A DNA stretch of 64,000 nt from Trichothermofontia sichuanensis B231 (GTDB lineage: Bacteria > Cyanobacteriota > Cyanobacteriia > B231). The notes beneath the pieces were generated by a model. It ran no database searches. It was not told where the DNA came from and was given only the letters and a program-made list of their open reading frames with translations. Location of the stretch: assembly GCF_026240635.1 (NCBI RefSeq), contig NZ_CP110848.1:2110501-2174500 (forward strand). Reading direction: 5' to 3'. A program made the translations under genes and the position numbers. Shown here one piece after another: positions 45,391-54,683 of the stretch (positions are counted from its first letter, which is position 1; each line of letters starts with the position of its first letter).

Positions 45391-45557
45391 TAAAATATGG
45401 ACACGAGCGGATACATCCACAAAAGTTCCCGCCCCAGTAATGAATATTTCAAGTTAAACCGAGATGTGTAACTGACGCTTTTTTTGATTCTGCGACCCCG
45501 CCTGTTTTCAGCGAAGTAGTGCATTACACCTATATACTTACTGATAAAGTGAAAATC
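45391..45557. other. Gap upstream of the AT-rich membrane protein
   Basis: It shows no coding frame. TTTTTTT at about 45480 may end a transcript from the left, but no stem is clear. Confidence 0.4.
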
Positions 45558-46772
45558 ATGAACGATAAAGTCAAGAGGACAACTATTTTATTAGATTCAG
45601 TAACAAGATGTTATCTAATCTTAATACTGACATCAACAATATGTAGTTTAATTTTTTGTTACATAATCCATCATTCTTGGAATATAGGTGATTGGCTGAT
45701 TAACTATTCAGGCGGATTTGTGCGAAGAGGATTTTTAGGAGAAGTTATCATTTCACTTTCGAGCATTACGGCCATCAATCCAGGATTATTAGTATTGATC
45801 ATTCAAATTCTATCCTATATTATATATTTCCATTTTTCATATCTTTTACTCAATAAAACAAACATTATTACGTATTCAATCCTGACATTTTCGCCATTTA
45901 TATTTACATTTCAATTAAACAGTTTAGGAGCACACAGAAAAGAAATTATATACTTTGCAGTTTTAAGCTTTTTAGTATATGCAAGAAAGCATCTTCACTT
46001 TAAAAAATTCAAGATAATCTTTTTACTCATAACCCTATCGTACCCAGCAATTATATTGAGTCATGAGATGCTCTTCATATTCATGCCATATATTATGGCG
46101 GTATATTTTATTGGCAGCAGGGAAAATTTGCTTAGAAAATTTACTTTGACATCATTACTAGCTTTACCTTCTCTCGTAAGTTTTATCTCATGTTTAATCT
46201 TTAGTGGATCAAGAGATAAAGTTATTGCCATCCGTCAATCACTTTCTCAACTTAATTACCCTATTCCTCGCGGAGGGGCTATTGATGCCCTTGATGATTC
46301 TTTAGTAAACGCAGTAAATACAACAGGTTCTTACATAATACATAATTACTATGTTTTTTATATTCCCATAATCTTATTATCCTTAATTGCTTTTATACCT
46401 ATTTCCAATAAAATTAATGATATCTTAAAAGATCGTTTTGCCTATTTCTTGATCTTAAGCAGTCTATTGGCAACTGTGCCACTTTTGATGTCTGCCCTTG
46501 ATTGGGGAAGATTTATTTATATTCATCTTGTCTCATTTTTTTTGTTATCATTTCTCTCAAAAAAGAGATCAAAACCAACTGATTTTGCTCTCAACAAAAT
46601 CTCAATTTTATTCTTAATTGTTTGGGCTTTACTATTTCGTATACCTCACTGTTGCATAACTAAAAATAACTTTTTTATCGCAACCAATATTCAACAGATC
46701 ACAGTGATGAACTATTTCTTTAATTCACCTATTTCCCTGGTACATATCCTCAAATATAAATGGCTCTTCTGA
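45558..46772 (+). CDS. AT-rich polytopic membrane protein of unknown function
   Basis: About 404 residues with about ten hydrophobic helices and a conserved-looking extracytoplasmic W-L-I-N-Y-S-G-G-F-V-R-R-G near residue 45. Such proteins recall putative polysaccharide-related membrane proteins, but the family is unassigned. Base composition is much more AT-rich than neighbours, suggesting transfer. The 3' end is altered: the last residues W-L-F and the TGA come from the MITE that landed on the original TAA stop. The start is ATG 45558; a GTG at 45519 is possible. Confidence 0.7.
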   Translation: MNDKVKRTTILLDSVTRCYLILILTSTICSLIFCYIIHHSWNIGDWLINYSGGFVRRGFLGEVIISLSSITAINPGLLVLIIQILSYIIYFHFSYLLLNKTNIITYSILTFSPFIFTFQLNSLGAHRKEIIYFAVLSFLVYARKHLHFKKFKIIFLLITLSYPAIILSHEMLFIFMPYIMAVYFIGSRENLLRKFTLTSLLALPSLVSFISCLIFSGSRDKVIAIRQSLSQLNYPIPRGGAIDALDDSLVNAVNTTGSYIIHNYYVFYIPIILLSLIAFIPISNKINDILKDRFAYFLILSSLLATVPLLMSALDWGRFIYIHLVSFFLLSFLSKKRSKPTDFALNKISILFLIVWALLFRIPHCCITKNNFFIATNIQQITVMNYFFNSPISLVHILKYKWLF

Positions 46773-46873
46773 GTTTATGGTGGGGGCGCTACGCGCCCCC
46801 ACCATAAACTCAGCATTTGCGATCGTTTATTTGTAGCTGCTGATACTGCTTACCCCAAAATCCCAGAAGAACC
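46762..46873 (-). mobile_element. MITE-like element, copy 3 (112 bp) with exact 8-bp target duplication
   Basis: It is bounded by GGCTCTTCTG and CAGAAGAACC, with identical 8-bp flanks ATATAAAT at 46754-46761 and 46874-46881. The hairpin (TGAGTTTATGG...) lies in its left half. It is inverted relative to copy 2 and of the same length. It overlaps the last codons of the upstream gene. Confidence 0.92.
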
Positions 46874-46922
46874 ATATAAATAAGAATACAAGCAAGAATA
46901 TTAAGAAGAATTAACTTCTGTT

Positions 46923-47645
46923 CTATCCTATTGTGTTCCCTATTGTTTTCTCAATAAGCAGGTTCACGGATAGACTGTATCCACACTTGTCAGAGTGGGT
47001 CGGCACGGGGTGTTGTCCATAAAAAGGTTGAGCACGGGACCAGTGGGGACGTTGGCCCTGTTGCCATGCGGCGGCGGCCAGGATAAACACGCCGGTAACG
47101 CTGGCTCCCAAGTTGCCCGTGACGGTAATCAGGGTATAGGGGTGGGGCCAAGTGGCCAGAATCTCTTGCCAGCGATCGGGACTCAGGGTCGTATCAGGTA
47201 ACACAGGGGTGAGGTCACCTGTTTCTGGTTGGGGGCGGTAAATGCCGGCGAAGAGTTCACCCCGTTGGGCGGGGAGTTGGATCGCCCGATCGTGATCGTC
47301 TGGCAGGTGGCTCTGGGTGGCCGCGATCGCGGCCAGCGTGGAGATGGCAAACAGCGGAATCTCCAATTGCTGGGCCAGCGTGCGGGCTGTGACGACCCCG
47401 ATGCGGGTTCCTGTAAAACTGCCCGGACCTTTGGCAACCGCAATCCAGGCGAGATCAGACCAGGCATAGGGCTGGATAAACTCGGCCAGGTAAAGCTGAA
47501 GGTGCTGGGAGAGGGCTAACCCCAAATCCCAAGTTTGCTGCTGAAGCAGGGTAAAGCCACGCCCCAGGGCCAATCCCAATTCAGGGCTAGTTGTGTGAAT
47601 AGCTAGCGCTAAGGCAGACAACGACTCACTGGGGTCAGGGGACAT
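46923..47645 (-). CDS. tsaB: tRNA threonylcarbamoyladenosine biosynthesis protein TsaB
   Basis: A 240-residue protein of the ASKHA-like fold, starting with A-L-A-I-H-T-T-S-P-E-L-G-L. The TsaB hallmark G-P-G-S-F-T-G-T-R-I-G is near residue 75. It supports TsaD in forming t6A37 of ANN-decoding tRNAs. The C-terminus ends with Y-G-Q-H-P-V, common in the family, followed by an unusual 25-residue tail. It is divergent from rlmN. Confidence 0.9.
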   Translation of the reverse strand: MSPDPSESLSALALAIHTTSPELGLALGRGFTLLQQQTWDLGLALSQHLQLYLAEFIQPYAWSDLAWIAVAKGPGSFTGTRIGVVTARTLAQQLEIPLFAISTLAAIAATQSHLPDDHDRAIQLPAQRGELFAGIYRPQPETGDLTPVLPDTTLSPDRWQEILATWPHPYTLITVTGNLGASVTGVFILAAAAWQQGQRPHWSRAQPFYGQHPVPTHSDKCGYSLSVNLLIEKTIGNTIG

Positions 47646-47884
47646 ATACTAAAGATTGAGTAAAGATCGGGTTAGGCAGATCGGGTCAGGTGCAAGCACC
47701 CAAGCTCTCCATTCGGAATGTTCAGGGTACTCTGGGTTACCTAGAGTGACGGCAAGCCCTGATCCGCCTATGCAAGAGACCCCTGGGAGAACTCTACGAA
47801 TTATACCGAAATCATTGCCCGTCACTAATAAGTCTGTTCTGACTATCCGCTCGCTCGTTTACCCCTATTGCCTGCATCCTCACC
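47646..47884. other. Divergent tsaB/rlmN promoter region
   Basis: Both genes start away from this gap, so their promoters should lie here. No clear -10/-35 pair or riboswitch is identified. Confidence 0.4.
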
Positions 47885-48958
47885 ATGCTTGCTCCGACTA
47901 CTATTCCGACCGTGCCACCAACCGTAGCCCCAAACCCAGCATCAGACACCGGCCCGTTACTGGGGCGATCGCGGGCAGATCTGATTACCTGGGTCCAGCA
48001 ACAGGGCCAACCCGCCTATCGCGGTCAACAGTTACACCAATGGCTCTACCACAAGGGTGTACGATCGCTGGCCGACATTTCTGTTTTTCCTAAACGGTGG
48101 CGAGCGGAACTGGCTACAGTTCCCATCGGGCGATCGACCCTCTACCAGCGGTTACCCGCCCCGGATGGAGCAGTCAAGTACCTTCTCCAACTGGCCGATG
48201 GTCAGATCATTGAAACCGTCGGCATTCCTAGCGAGAAACGGCTCACGGTGTGCGTTTCTTCCCAAGTCGGCTGTCCGATGGCTTGTGAATTTTGTGCCAC
48301 CGGTAAAGGCGGGTTTCAGCGTAACTTGGCCTGCCATGAAATTGTGGATCAGGTACTGACAGTACAGACAGATTTTCAACAGCGGGTGAGCCACATTGTC
48401 TTCATGGGCATGGGAGAACCCCTCCTTAACGTGGAGGCGGTCTTGGCCGCGATCGCCTGCTTAAACCAGGAGGTGGGCATCGGGCAACGCAGCATGACCC
48501 TTTCCACCGTCGGTATTCCCGGTCGCATTCGCCGTCTGGCAGAGCACCGCTTGCAAGTGACACTCGCCGTCAGCCTCCATGCCCCGGATCAAGCCTTACG
48601 GGAGCAACTGATCCCCAGTGCCCGCCCCTATGCCCTAGCCGACCTGCTGGCCGAGTGTCGGGACTATGTGCAAATCACGGGACGACGGGTAACCTTTGAA
48701 TACATCCTCCTAGCCGGGGTCAACGATCGCCCAGAGCAGGCGATCGCCCTGGCCAAGCACCTGCGGGGTTTCCAAACCCATGTCAATTTAATCCCCTATA
48801 ATCCCATCGATGCGGCGGGTTTCCAACGGCCCGATCGACAACGCATTCAAGCCTTTGTTAATGCCCTGAAAACCCAACACATTACCGTTAGCGTGCGCTA
48901 TTCGCGGGGGCTAGAAGCGGCGGCGGCCTGCGGGCAACTGCGAGCTTCCCAGCGCTAG
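47885..48958 (+). CDS. rlmN: Dual-specificity 23S rRNA A2503/tRNA A37 methyltransferase
   Basis: A 357-residue radical SAM enzyme with the cluster motif C-P-M-A-C-E-F-C near residue 130. It also has G-M-G-E-P-L-L-N, the C-terminal catalytic Cys in A-A-A-A-C-G-Q-L, and [10 protein letters not shown] at the N-terminal domain. It installs m2A at 23S rRNA position 2503 and tRNA position 37. The first about 25 residues are a variable T/P-rich leader. The convergent small zinc-ribbon gene overlaps its end by about 48 bp. Confidence 0.94.
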   Translation: MLAPTTIPTVPPTVAPNPASDTGPLLGRSRADLITWVQQQGQPAYRGQQLHQWLYHKGVRSLADISVFPKRWRAELATVPIGRSTLYQRLPAPDGAVKYLLQLADGQIIETVGIPSEKRLTVCVSSQVGCPMACEFCATGKGGFQRNLACHEIVDQVLTVQTDFQQRVSHIVFMGMGEPLLNVEAVLAAIACLNQEVGIGQRSMTLSTVGIPGRIRRLAEHRLQVTLAVSLHAPDQALREQLIPSARPYALADLLAECRDYVQITGRRVTFEYILLAGVNDRPEQAIALAKHLRGFQTHVNLIPYNPIDAAGFQRPDRQRIQAFVNALKTQHITVSVRYSRGLEAAAACGQLRASQR

Positions 48959-49174
48959 GGGCGACCCCTTCACTTGCCCCTGGATACTGGTTTTTAGCTG
49001 GTGGGTATAGAGACCAGGGGCATACGCCTCAATCACACGGCCACTCTCAGTACAGGTGATTAATAAATAGTCGCAGTGGGAACACTGGGTCCGTGTTACC
49101 CGTTGTTCCCGACAACGATGACGCTCAGCAGGACTACCACAGTTGGGACAGTGAACCATTTGATAAGCTGGCAT
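48911..49174 (-). CDS. Small zinc-ribbon protein
   Basis: An 87-residue protein starting [13 protein letters not shown]. Two Cys pairs (C-P-N-C-G-S-P and C-S-H-C-D-Y) would hold one zinc, and the tail is basic. It has the look of a PriA-like zinc ribbon fragment, but there is no helicase domain. Its last 48 bp overlap the rlmN end. The frame is open to 49198. Confidence 0.65.
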   Translation of the reverse strand: MPAYQMVHCPNCGSPAERHRCREQRVTRTQCSHCDYLLITCTESGRVIEAYAPGLYTHQLKTSIQGQVKGSPLALGSSQLPAGRRRF

Positions 49175-50250
49175 CTCAAAACCTCTTGTTAAAAGCATTA
49201 TTGCCTAAAAATATTGCCTAAGATAAAGTCTAAGAAAATTCAGTGTTCACCTCACTGAGTCGGCTGTCTCAGTAAAAGTAATCGCAATCCGAGCCTGTTG
49301 CCACTTAAATAGCAATGTCTTTTGGCCAAGGTGGATAAAAAGGTGGATAACATGCTACGCCTTATCCTAATGAAGAGATGCCAACAATTGACACAAACAC
49401 CGATTTTCCAAAATTGACCCAGAATATAATTGACACAGAATATAATTTTATCCTCCTTTCTAGGCAAAACAGTTAGGCAGAAGCAACACCGTCAGGCCAA
49501 GATGATATAGCACAGATCATTAGGAACACAATCACTCAGTACCTATCGCAGTATAGCGATTTTTCAAAGCTATTGGCGTTGGCAAAGATGATAATAATGA
49601 TTGCTTGTCTGCTTAAACATTAGCGAAACTTATTTTTAATGATCGCAAAATTTTATAAAATCTTAAGATTTTGCCTAGACACGGGGATCAGACTTACAAG
49701 GACTGTAGTGAGGGCTAAGCTAGTCTCCAGGCCAGGAACAGCGGCTGATTTGCCATTACTCCCTAGCGGATGGAGGCAAACTCTGCATTAGGTGATTCCG
49801 GGAAGCAGGTCTTAAATTCAACGTATTACCCCCTCACTCATAAGGCGCCCCGAAAACAACCTTAGCAATCAAGGCCATTATCTTGATGGGCAATCATATT
49901 GTCGCAATCTTTACTGCTGCCTAAGCTAAGATGTAGAGTCTAGGCGATCGTGGTGGTCATTTTCTCTTATAATAAGTGCTGGTAATTCTTGTTTCTTTTG
50001 CCGATCGCTCATATTGCAAGATAGACAGAGTTACCTTAGGTGATCTGTCTGCTGGCAGGTGGCTAAACTCTCCCTTTATTAAGAAAAAATAAGCATTTCC
50101 CAACCCTGCTCAACAGTAGGCTAAATCCATCTCATGGGAACTTTTTGATCCCTTAACGGTCTTAGGGGGGCAGCTACCTCATGGTGAGGTGGGAGCTAGC
50201 CTCGTTTAGATTAAAGGCAGTGTTTTGATACAGCAAGGAGAATAGGCAAC
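49175..50250. other. One-kilobase gap with no recognised gene
   Basis: I see no convincing protein frame, tRNA or repeat. A 71-codon frame at 49252-49467 has unusual composition and no ribosome site. The last 200 bases contain the likely promoter region of the RTX gene. A TATAAT-like string is at about 49967. Confidence 0.5.
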
Positions 50251-50967
50251 ATGGCACTGACACCCGATCTCAGCAATGGTCGATTACTAGGCACAATGGG
50301 GCCTGACAACGTGATTTTATCCTTTGGACAATTGGCGCCGTTCCGCCGAGGTGTTTGGCTGCTCGGTGGTAATGATACCCTGATTGGCTCGGCAGATAAT
50401 GAACTGATCCTGGGTAATCAAGGGGATGACAGCCTGAATGGGGGGGGCGGCGTCGATCGTATCCTGGGCGGCAAGCAAAATGATTCGATTAATGGGGGGG
50501 ATGACAACGATACCCTGCGCGGTGATCTCGACAATGACACTTTGATTGGGGGTAACGGTAACGATGTCCTGCGAGGGGGCAAGGGGGATGACACCCTCCA
50601 GGGAGGGAACGACGATGATACCCTCGTTGGTGATGCCGGTCGAGATACGCTGGATGGTGGCCTTGGCTCGGATCTACTGGTGCTGCGTCGTGATCTCGCT
50701 GATGTGGCCGTCGGTAATGTTGATGTCTTGTTGTTTAACGATGGGCAGGACTTGATTGGCTTGAGTGGTGGGTTGACCTTCAACGATCTGACCTTGATCA
50801 ATCCCGGCAATATTGTGGGGGGTCCTGGCAATGATGTGATTCTCCGCTTGGCCGATGGGCGGGCCTTAGGTGTGGTTGCGGACACCCCGATCGCAAACCT
50901 GACAGCTATCGATTTTGTCAGCGTCACGGATGAGCAACTCAATGTGCTTTGGACCACTGGGGCATAG
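50251..50967 (+). CDS. RTX/hemolysin-type calcium-binding repeat protein
   Basis: A 238-residue protein with about a dozen G-G-x-G-x-D-x-U nonapeptides (residues 40-145, such as L-G-G-N-D-T-L-I-G, I-G-G-N-G-N-D-V). They form a calcium-filled beta-roll. The C-terminal part (150-238) is not repetitive and may hold a secretion signal. There is no N-terminal signal peptide, consistent with type I export, and no exporter gene is nearby. It is preceded by AAGGAGAATAGG, an excellent ribosome site. It is probably surface-bound or secreted. Confidence 0.9.
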   Translation: MALTPDLSNGRLLGTMGPDNVILSFGQLAPFRRGVWLLGGNDTLIGSADNELILGNQGDDSLNGGGGVDRILGGKQNDSINGGDDNDTLRGDLDNDTLIGGNGNDVLRGGKGDDTLQGGNDDDTLVGDAGRDTLDGGLGSDLLVLRRDLADVAVGNVDVLLFNDGQDLIGLSGGLTFNDLTLINPGNIVGGPGNDVILRLADGRALGVVADTPIANLTAIDFVSVTDEQLNVLWTTGA

Positions 50968-51004
50968 ATTCTGGAGCATAAATTCAGGAATAATCCGCTG
51001 ATCA

Positions 51005-51042
51005 GGGGGGGCAGGACTCAGCCGTGAGGAGCAGCCCCCCTT
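51005..51042. terminator. Possible terminator hairpin after the RTX gene
   Basis: GGGGGGGC at about 51005-51012 can pair with GCCCCCC at about 51034-51040 around a 20-base loop. There is no long T tract, so it is a weak call. Confidence 0.4.
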
Positions 51043-51151
51043 ATGTCTTAGAAGTGGGGCGTAGGTGTCAGAGGTCAGTGTCTAGGCTCTTGGCGGGCCA
51101 GAGGTCCATCCCACGGTTATCGGCGTCGATCGGCCTCGATCGTCACAAGGG

Positions 51152-51358
51152 TTAATTGAGTTTCAGCGCATTCACGGGCACCTCATCCCAGGACGGAACC
51201 GTGCGCATCCGGGCAATCCACCCCGCAGCTTTCTGTGCTGGCGTGAGATTGGTCTGGAAGGACTCATAACAAGCCTGAGCCTGGGCCTCATCGCAACAGG
51301 CAATGCAGGCATAAACCAAGCCAGAGGGATCGAGTTGTTCGTTTACCCAAATCGTCAT
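51152..51358 (-). CDS. Small conserved cyanobacterial protein
   Basis: A 68-residue soluble protein starting M-T-I-W-V-N-E-Q-L-D. It has several Cys (C-I-A-C-C-D-E) and an E-A-Q-A-Q-A-C-Y helix. I do not know a characterised family. The N-terminal start at 51358 is chosen because the upstream extension (to 51469) has no coherent protein pattern. It faces the arsR gene divergently. Confidence 0.6.
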   Translation of the reverse strand: MTIWVNEQLDPSGLVYACIACCDEAQAQACYESFQTNLTPAQKAAGWIARMRTVPSWDEVPVNALKLN

Positions 51359-51546
51359 CGGCGATCGCGCCCCCACACTAACCTTCCACCTGCGCGATGA
51401 TCCTAACGCGATCGGGCAGCATTTGTCGGGCTGGCGGCAGAGGGCAATGACTCGAGGCATGACTACCAACGTCGCAAAACTTGATGTTTACTGGACTAGG
51501 GAGTCAGTCTGAGGCGCTGCTCAATATTGATTGCAAAATATCGATT

Positions 51547-51560
51547 TCAAGTAAACTTGA
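51547..51560. promoter_or_regulatory. Candidate ArsR operator: TCAAGTAAACTTGA palindrome
   Basis: A perfect 6-2-6 inverted repeat lies directly before the arsR start (ATG 51564), overlapping the ribosome site region. ArsR/SmtB proteins bind imperfect 12-2-12 repeats at such positions, so autoregulation is likely. Confidence 0.55.
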
Positions 51561-51563
51561 TTG

Positions 51564-51890
51564 ATGACTAATCCTGAATGTGATCCCCTTTCGCTGGTGC
51601 GTGCGGGTTTCCATGCCCTCTCTGATCCTTTGCGCCTACGGATTCTCGACCTGCTGCGACACCAGGAACTCTGCGTTTGTGAGCTAGGCGATCGCCTAGG
51701 GGTTAGCCAGTCGAAACTTTCCTTTCACCTGAAAACCTTAAAGGAAGCTGAATTGTTGCGATCGCGGCAGGCAGGACGCTGGATATACTACAGCCTCAAC
51801 CTGCCCCAGTTCGTCGTCTTAGAGCAGTATCTGGCAGAGTACCGCCGTTTTAGCCCCATTGTGCCTGCACAACTGTGTCCAGAAGATTGA
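51564..51890 (+). CDS. arsR: ArsR-family metal-responsive repressor
   Basis: A 108-residue winged-helix protein. It has F-H-A-L-S-D-P-L-R-L-R-I-L and the metal site E-L-C-V-C-E-L at the base of the recognition region. The recognition helix is V-S-Q-S-K-L-S-F-H-L-K. It senses arsenite and releases the operator. It starts 14 bp after a TCAAGTAAACTTGA palindrome and is followed by acr3 at 69 bp. Confidence 0.92.
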   Translation: MTNPECDPLSLVRAGFHALSDPLRLRILDLLRHQELCVCELGDRLGVSQSKLSFHLKTLKEAELLRSRQAGRWIYYSLNLPQFVVLEQYLAEYRRFSPIVPAQLCPED

Positions 51891-51959
51891 CAAATCAATT
51901 TTTTTTGAAATGATAGAAGAGTCACTTCGGGCGATGATTGTTTAAGATCGGGGGTTTTT

Positions 51960-53114
51960 ATGACCAGTCAACCATCGGCGCGATCGCCCCAAGCGGTGCA
52001 GGCCGGGGGAACGCTGAGTTTTTTTGAGCGCTATCTGACCGTTTGGGTGTTTCTCTGCATGATTGCGGGCATTGGGTTAGGGCGATTATTTCCCCAGGTG
52101 GCCGTCACCCTGGATGCCATGAGTGTGTATCAGGTCTCGCTGCCGATCGCGGTATGCCTGTTTTTCATGATGTATCCGATCATGGTCAAAATCGACTTTT
52201 CCCAGGCAATCCAGGCGGTCCGGGCACCCAAACCCGTCTTGTTAACCCTGATAGTGAACTGGTTAATTAAACCCTTTACGATGGTAGCCTTTGCCCAAAT
52301 TTTCCTGGGTTGGTTATTTCGGCCCTTGATTACTGGCACAGAACTGCTACATGGCGTTGAAGTTCCTCTAGCCAATTCCTATATTGCTGGGGCGATTTTA
52401 TTGGGCATTGCCCCTTGCACCGCGATGGTGTTGATGTGGGGATATCTGTCCTACAGTAACCAGGGACATACCCTGGTGATGGTAGCGATTAATTCCCTCA
52501 CTATGTTGTTTTTATATGCGCCCTTAGGGCGCTGGTTACTGGCAGCCAATGATTTAGTTGTCCCCTGGCAGACGATCGTCCTTTCGGTGCTGATCTATGT
52601 CGGGTTACCGCTGGCGGCAGGGATGTATTCGCGCTATTGGATTTTTCGATATAAGGGGCGAGATTGGTTTAACCGTTATTTCCTGAAATACCTGAGTCCA
52701 ATTGCAACCACGGCACTCCTGGTTACGTTGATTCTGTTGTTTGCCTTGAAGGGTGAGTTGATTGTCAATCATCCTCTGCATATTTTATTGATTGCCGTTC
52801 CCCTGTTCATCCAAACTAATTTTATTTTTTTGATTACCTATGTAGCCGGGTTGAAATTAAATCTGGTCTATGAAGATGCAGCACCAGCCGCCTTAATTGG
52901 GGCCAGTAACCATTTTGAAGTGGCGATCGCGACGGCAGTGATGCTCTTTGGCCTCAATTCCGGTGCCGCCTTAGCGACCGTAGTCGGGGTACTGATTGAG
53001 GTGCCCGTAATGCTGATGCTGGTAGAGGTTTGCCGACGAACCGCGTTTTGGTTTCCCCGCAATCCCGAAAAAGCTACCTTACCCGATCCCCGCTGCTTTC
53101 CCAGCAGCCTTTAG
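51960..53114 (+). CDS. acr3: Arsenite efflux transporter, Acr3 type
   Basis: A 384-residue protein with ten membrane helices of the BART/Acr3 superfamily. It contains [13 protein letters not shown] with the conserved catalytic Cys near residue 157, and [13 protein letters not shown] near residue 322. It extrudes arsenite (and likely antimonite). The ArsR repressor lies immediately upstream; ArsC (arsenate reductase) lies downstream after a repeat. The gene order arsR-acr3-arsC is a standard bacterial arsenic operon. Confidence 0.93.
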   Translation: MTSQPSARSPQAVQAGGTLSFFERYLTVWVFLCMIAGIGLGRLFPQVAVTLDAMSVYQVSLPIAVCLFFMMYPIMVKIDFSQAIQAVRAPKPVLLTLIVNWLIKPFTMVAFAQIFLGWLFRPLITGTELLHGVEVPLANSYIAGAILLGIAPCTAMVLMWGYLSYSNQGHTLVMVAINSLTMLFLYAPLGRWLLAANDLVVPWQTIVLSVLIYVGLPLAAGMYSRYWIFRYKGRDWFNRYFLKYLSPIATTALLVTLILLFALKGELIVNHPLHILLIAVPLFIQTNFIFLITYVAGLKLNLVYEDAAPAALIGASNHFEVAIATAVMLFGLNSGAALATVVGVLIEVPVMLMLVEVCRRTAFWFPRNPEKATLPDPRCFPSSL

Positions 53115-53160
53115 ACCCTAGCTCACGGTGCAATCAGATTAGGGGAGGAATTAGCCCATA

Positions 53161-53338
53161 CAGGAAATCCTGCTGATTGGGTGGCAAAACTCGAACTGCC
53201 CTCACTCCAACCCCTCTCCCCGAAAAGGTGAGGTGCTCATCGAGCCAGGATTTTGGGTTCAAGTCCCTTCGCCCCTGGTGCGAGAAGGGATTTAGGGATG
53301 AGGGGGCAAAGATGGGTCAGTCAACCCAGTGTTTCCTG
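53161..53338. repeat. Dispersed palindromic repeat, family C-like, between acr3 and arsC
   Basis: The ends CAGGAAA and TTTCCTG pair, and the interior shares CCTCACTCCAACCCCTCTCC and GAAGGGATTTAGGGATGAGG with family C at 3179-3324. It divides the arsenic operon and may act on transcript stability. Confidence 0.65.
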
Positions 53339-53383
53339 GGTTGTTAAACAAAAATCTCAGGATGGAAAATCCAAGGATGTGCT

Positions 53384-53779
53384 ATGAAACGAATCATGTT
53401 TGTTTGTAAGAAAAATTCAGCGCGATCGCAGATGGCCGAAGCCTTTGCAAAGCACTGGGGGAAGGGACAGGTTGCTGTCACCAGTGCCGGTTTGGAAGCC
53501 AGTCAGGTCAACCCAGGCGCGATCGCCGCGATGGACGAGATTGGCATCGACATCCGCCACCAAACCTCTAAGGCGTTAGCAGACTTCCAACCCGAGGATT
53601 TTGATATTGTCATTTCCCTTTGTGGCTGTGGTGTCAATTTACCCACAGAGTGGGTCCTGCGTGAAGTGTTTGAAGATTGGCAGCTTGCAGATCCTGCTGA
53701 GCATCCTGAACTGTTTCCGCAGGTCCGCGATGAAATTCAACGACGGGTACAGGCTCTTTTAGCAAAGATCAATGGGTGA
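53384..53779 (+). CDS. arsC: Arsenate reductase (LMW-phosphatase-like, glutaredoxin-type)
   Basis: A 131-residue protein with the P-loop C-K-K-N-S-A-R-S near residue 8 (C-x5-R-S pattern). Further Cys residues near 80 (L-C-G-C-G-V) take part in disulfide relay in cyanobacterial ArsC. It reduces arsenate to arsenite for Acr3 export. ATG 53384 follows a modest AGGATGTGC ribosome region. Confidence 0.9.
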   Translation: MKRIMFVCKKNSARSQMAEAFAKHWGKGQVAVTSAGLEASQVNPGAIAAMDEIGIDIRHQTSKALADFQPEDFDIVISLCGCGVNLPTEWVLREVFEDWQLADPAEHPELFPQVRDEIQRRVQALLAKING

Positions 53780-53820
53780 TTCAGCGCCGCAGCCACTCCG
53801 GTTCACATCTCTGTTCAGAT

Positions 53821-54043
53821 ATAGCCTTTACCTAATTTACTCAGTACACCATTAAGGTTTGGATCTGGAGCCGACCGGCAGCCCTCATCCCCCAAGCCCT
53901 TCTCCTAAACAGGGCGAAAGGGAGCCGGATGTTTAAGTCCCTCTCCCGTTCTGGGAGAGGAATTTAGGGTGAGGGCCGCTCCAGGGAGTTACCCCCATCC
54001 TACCTGGGTAAAGCTGTACTTTATGATTGAGGTAAAGGCTGTA
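53821..54043. repeat. Dispersed palindromic repeat, family B (223 bp)
   Basis: It starts ATAGCCTTTACCTAATTTAC and ends GGTAAAGGCTGTA, whose complement matches its start, so the ends are inverted. The interior includes CCCTCTCCCGTTCTGGGAGAGG. It agrees closely with the copy at 45174-45390. Confidence 0.85.
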
Positions 54044-54181
54044 TTTTGGGGTAGATATTTGTTACAGATTCTGTTAGCGAGTTACAGAATGATCAGCCAT
54101 CGCTTGCTAGAGTAGCAGTCAACCTAATGCTCTCGTTACAGCAGCCAGGGACAATCAGAGAACAGTTGACGGAGGGTAATT

Positions 54182-54367
54182 ATGTACCAACCCAATATCG
54201 GCGATACAGTTCTACAGTTTTGGCACAAGCGCCCGGATGGCTCGCCCATTACGGTTTTACCTGAGGGCAAAGTCGTTCAGGTCTTTGGTGTCGGTTGCGT
54301 TGTTGAGTGGCAGGGTGGCAAGCGCGAGTTTTTCCACGATACGCGCACATTAGTGAAACAACGATAG
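54182..54367 (+). CDS. Small basic soluble protein, unknown function
   Basis: A 61-residue protein starting M-Y-Q-P-N-I-G-D-T-V, with a compact beta-rich look (I-T-V-L-P-E-G-K-V-V-Q-V-F-G-V-G-C-V-V-E-W). An excellent ribosome site (GACGGAGGGTAATT) precedes the ATG. I do not recognise the family. It is single and monocistronic. Confidence 0.65.
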   Translation: MYQPNIGDTVLQFWHKRPDGSPITVLPEGKVVQVFGVGCVVEWQGGKREFFHDTRTLVKQR

Positions 54368-54483
54368 CCTCTACCTGCGGTCGCGATCGGCTTTTAAGGC
54401 CACCAGAGCACTAGATCCTAATACCCTAATAACGGTAGACCCAGGCAGTCTCAATTCCTTAGCCACATTCCCTAACCACGGTT

Positions 54484-54545
54484 AATCAGCCTATTTCTAT
54501 CAGTTCCTTCAGAGAGTTAGACGAGTTAGCCGAAATAGGCTGATT
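54484..54545. repeat. Perfect 14-bp inverted repeat with 34-base spacer
   Basis: AATCAGCCTATTTC (54484-54497) and GAAATAGGCTGATT (54532-54545) are exact complements. They lie between the small gene at 54182 and the convergent gene at 54684. It could be a bidirectional terminator or an attenuator; no T tract follows. Confidence 0.75.
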
Positions 54546-54683
54546 CCTACAGGGAGCCAGTTGCCTCAAGGGTAAGTACAGGTAGCTGCTGACTGACCAC
54601 TCACGAGCAGGTACTCAGTCAACCCGCCCACAGACTAAGAGTGGGTTAGGCCAACCCAACCCGTTGATGCTACCAGCGATCGT

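Noticed and set aside
49252-49467. 71-codon minus-strand frame as a gene
   Set aside because: Odd composition, no ribosome site, no recognisable domain.
53260-53275. T-loop-like GGGTTCAAGTCCC
   Set aside because: No acceptor or anticodon stems surround it; it lies in a repeat, so it is not a tRNA.
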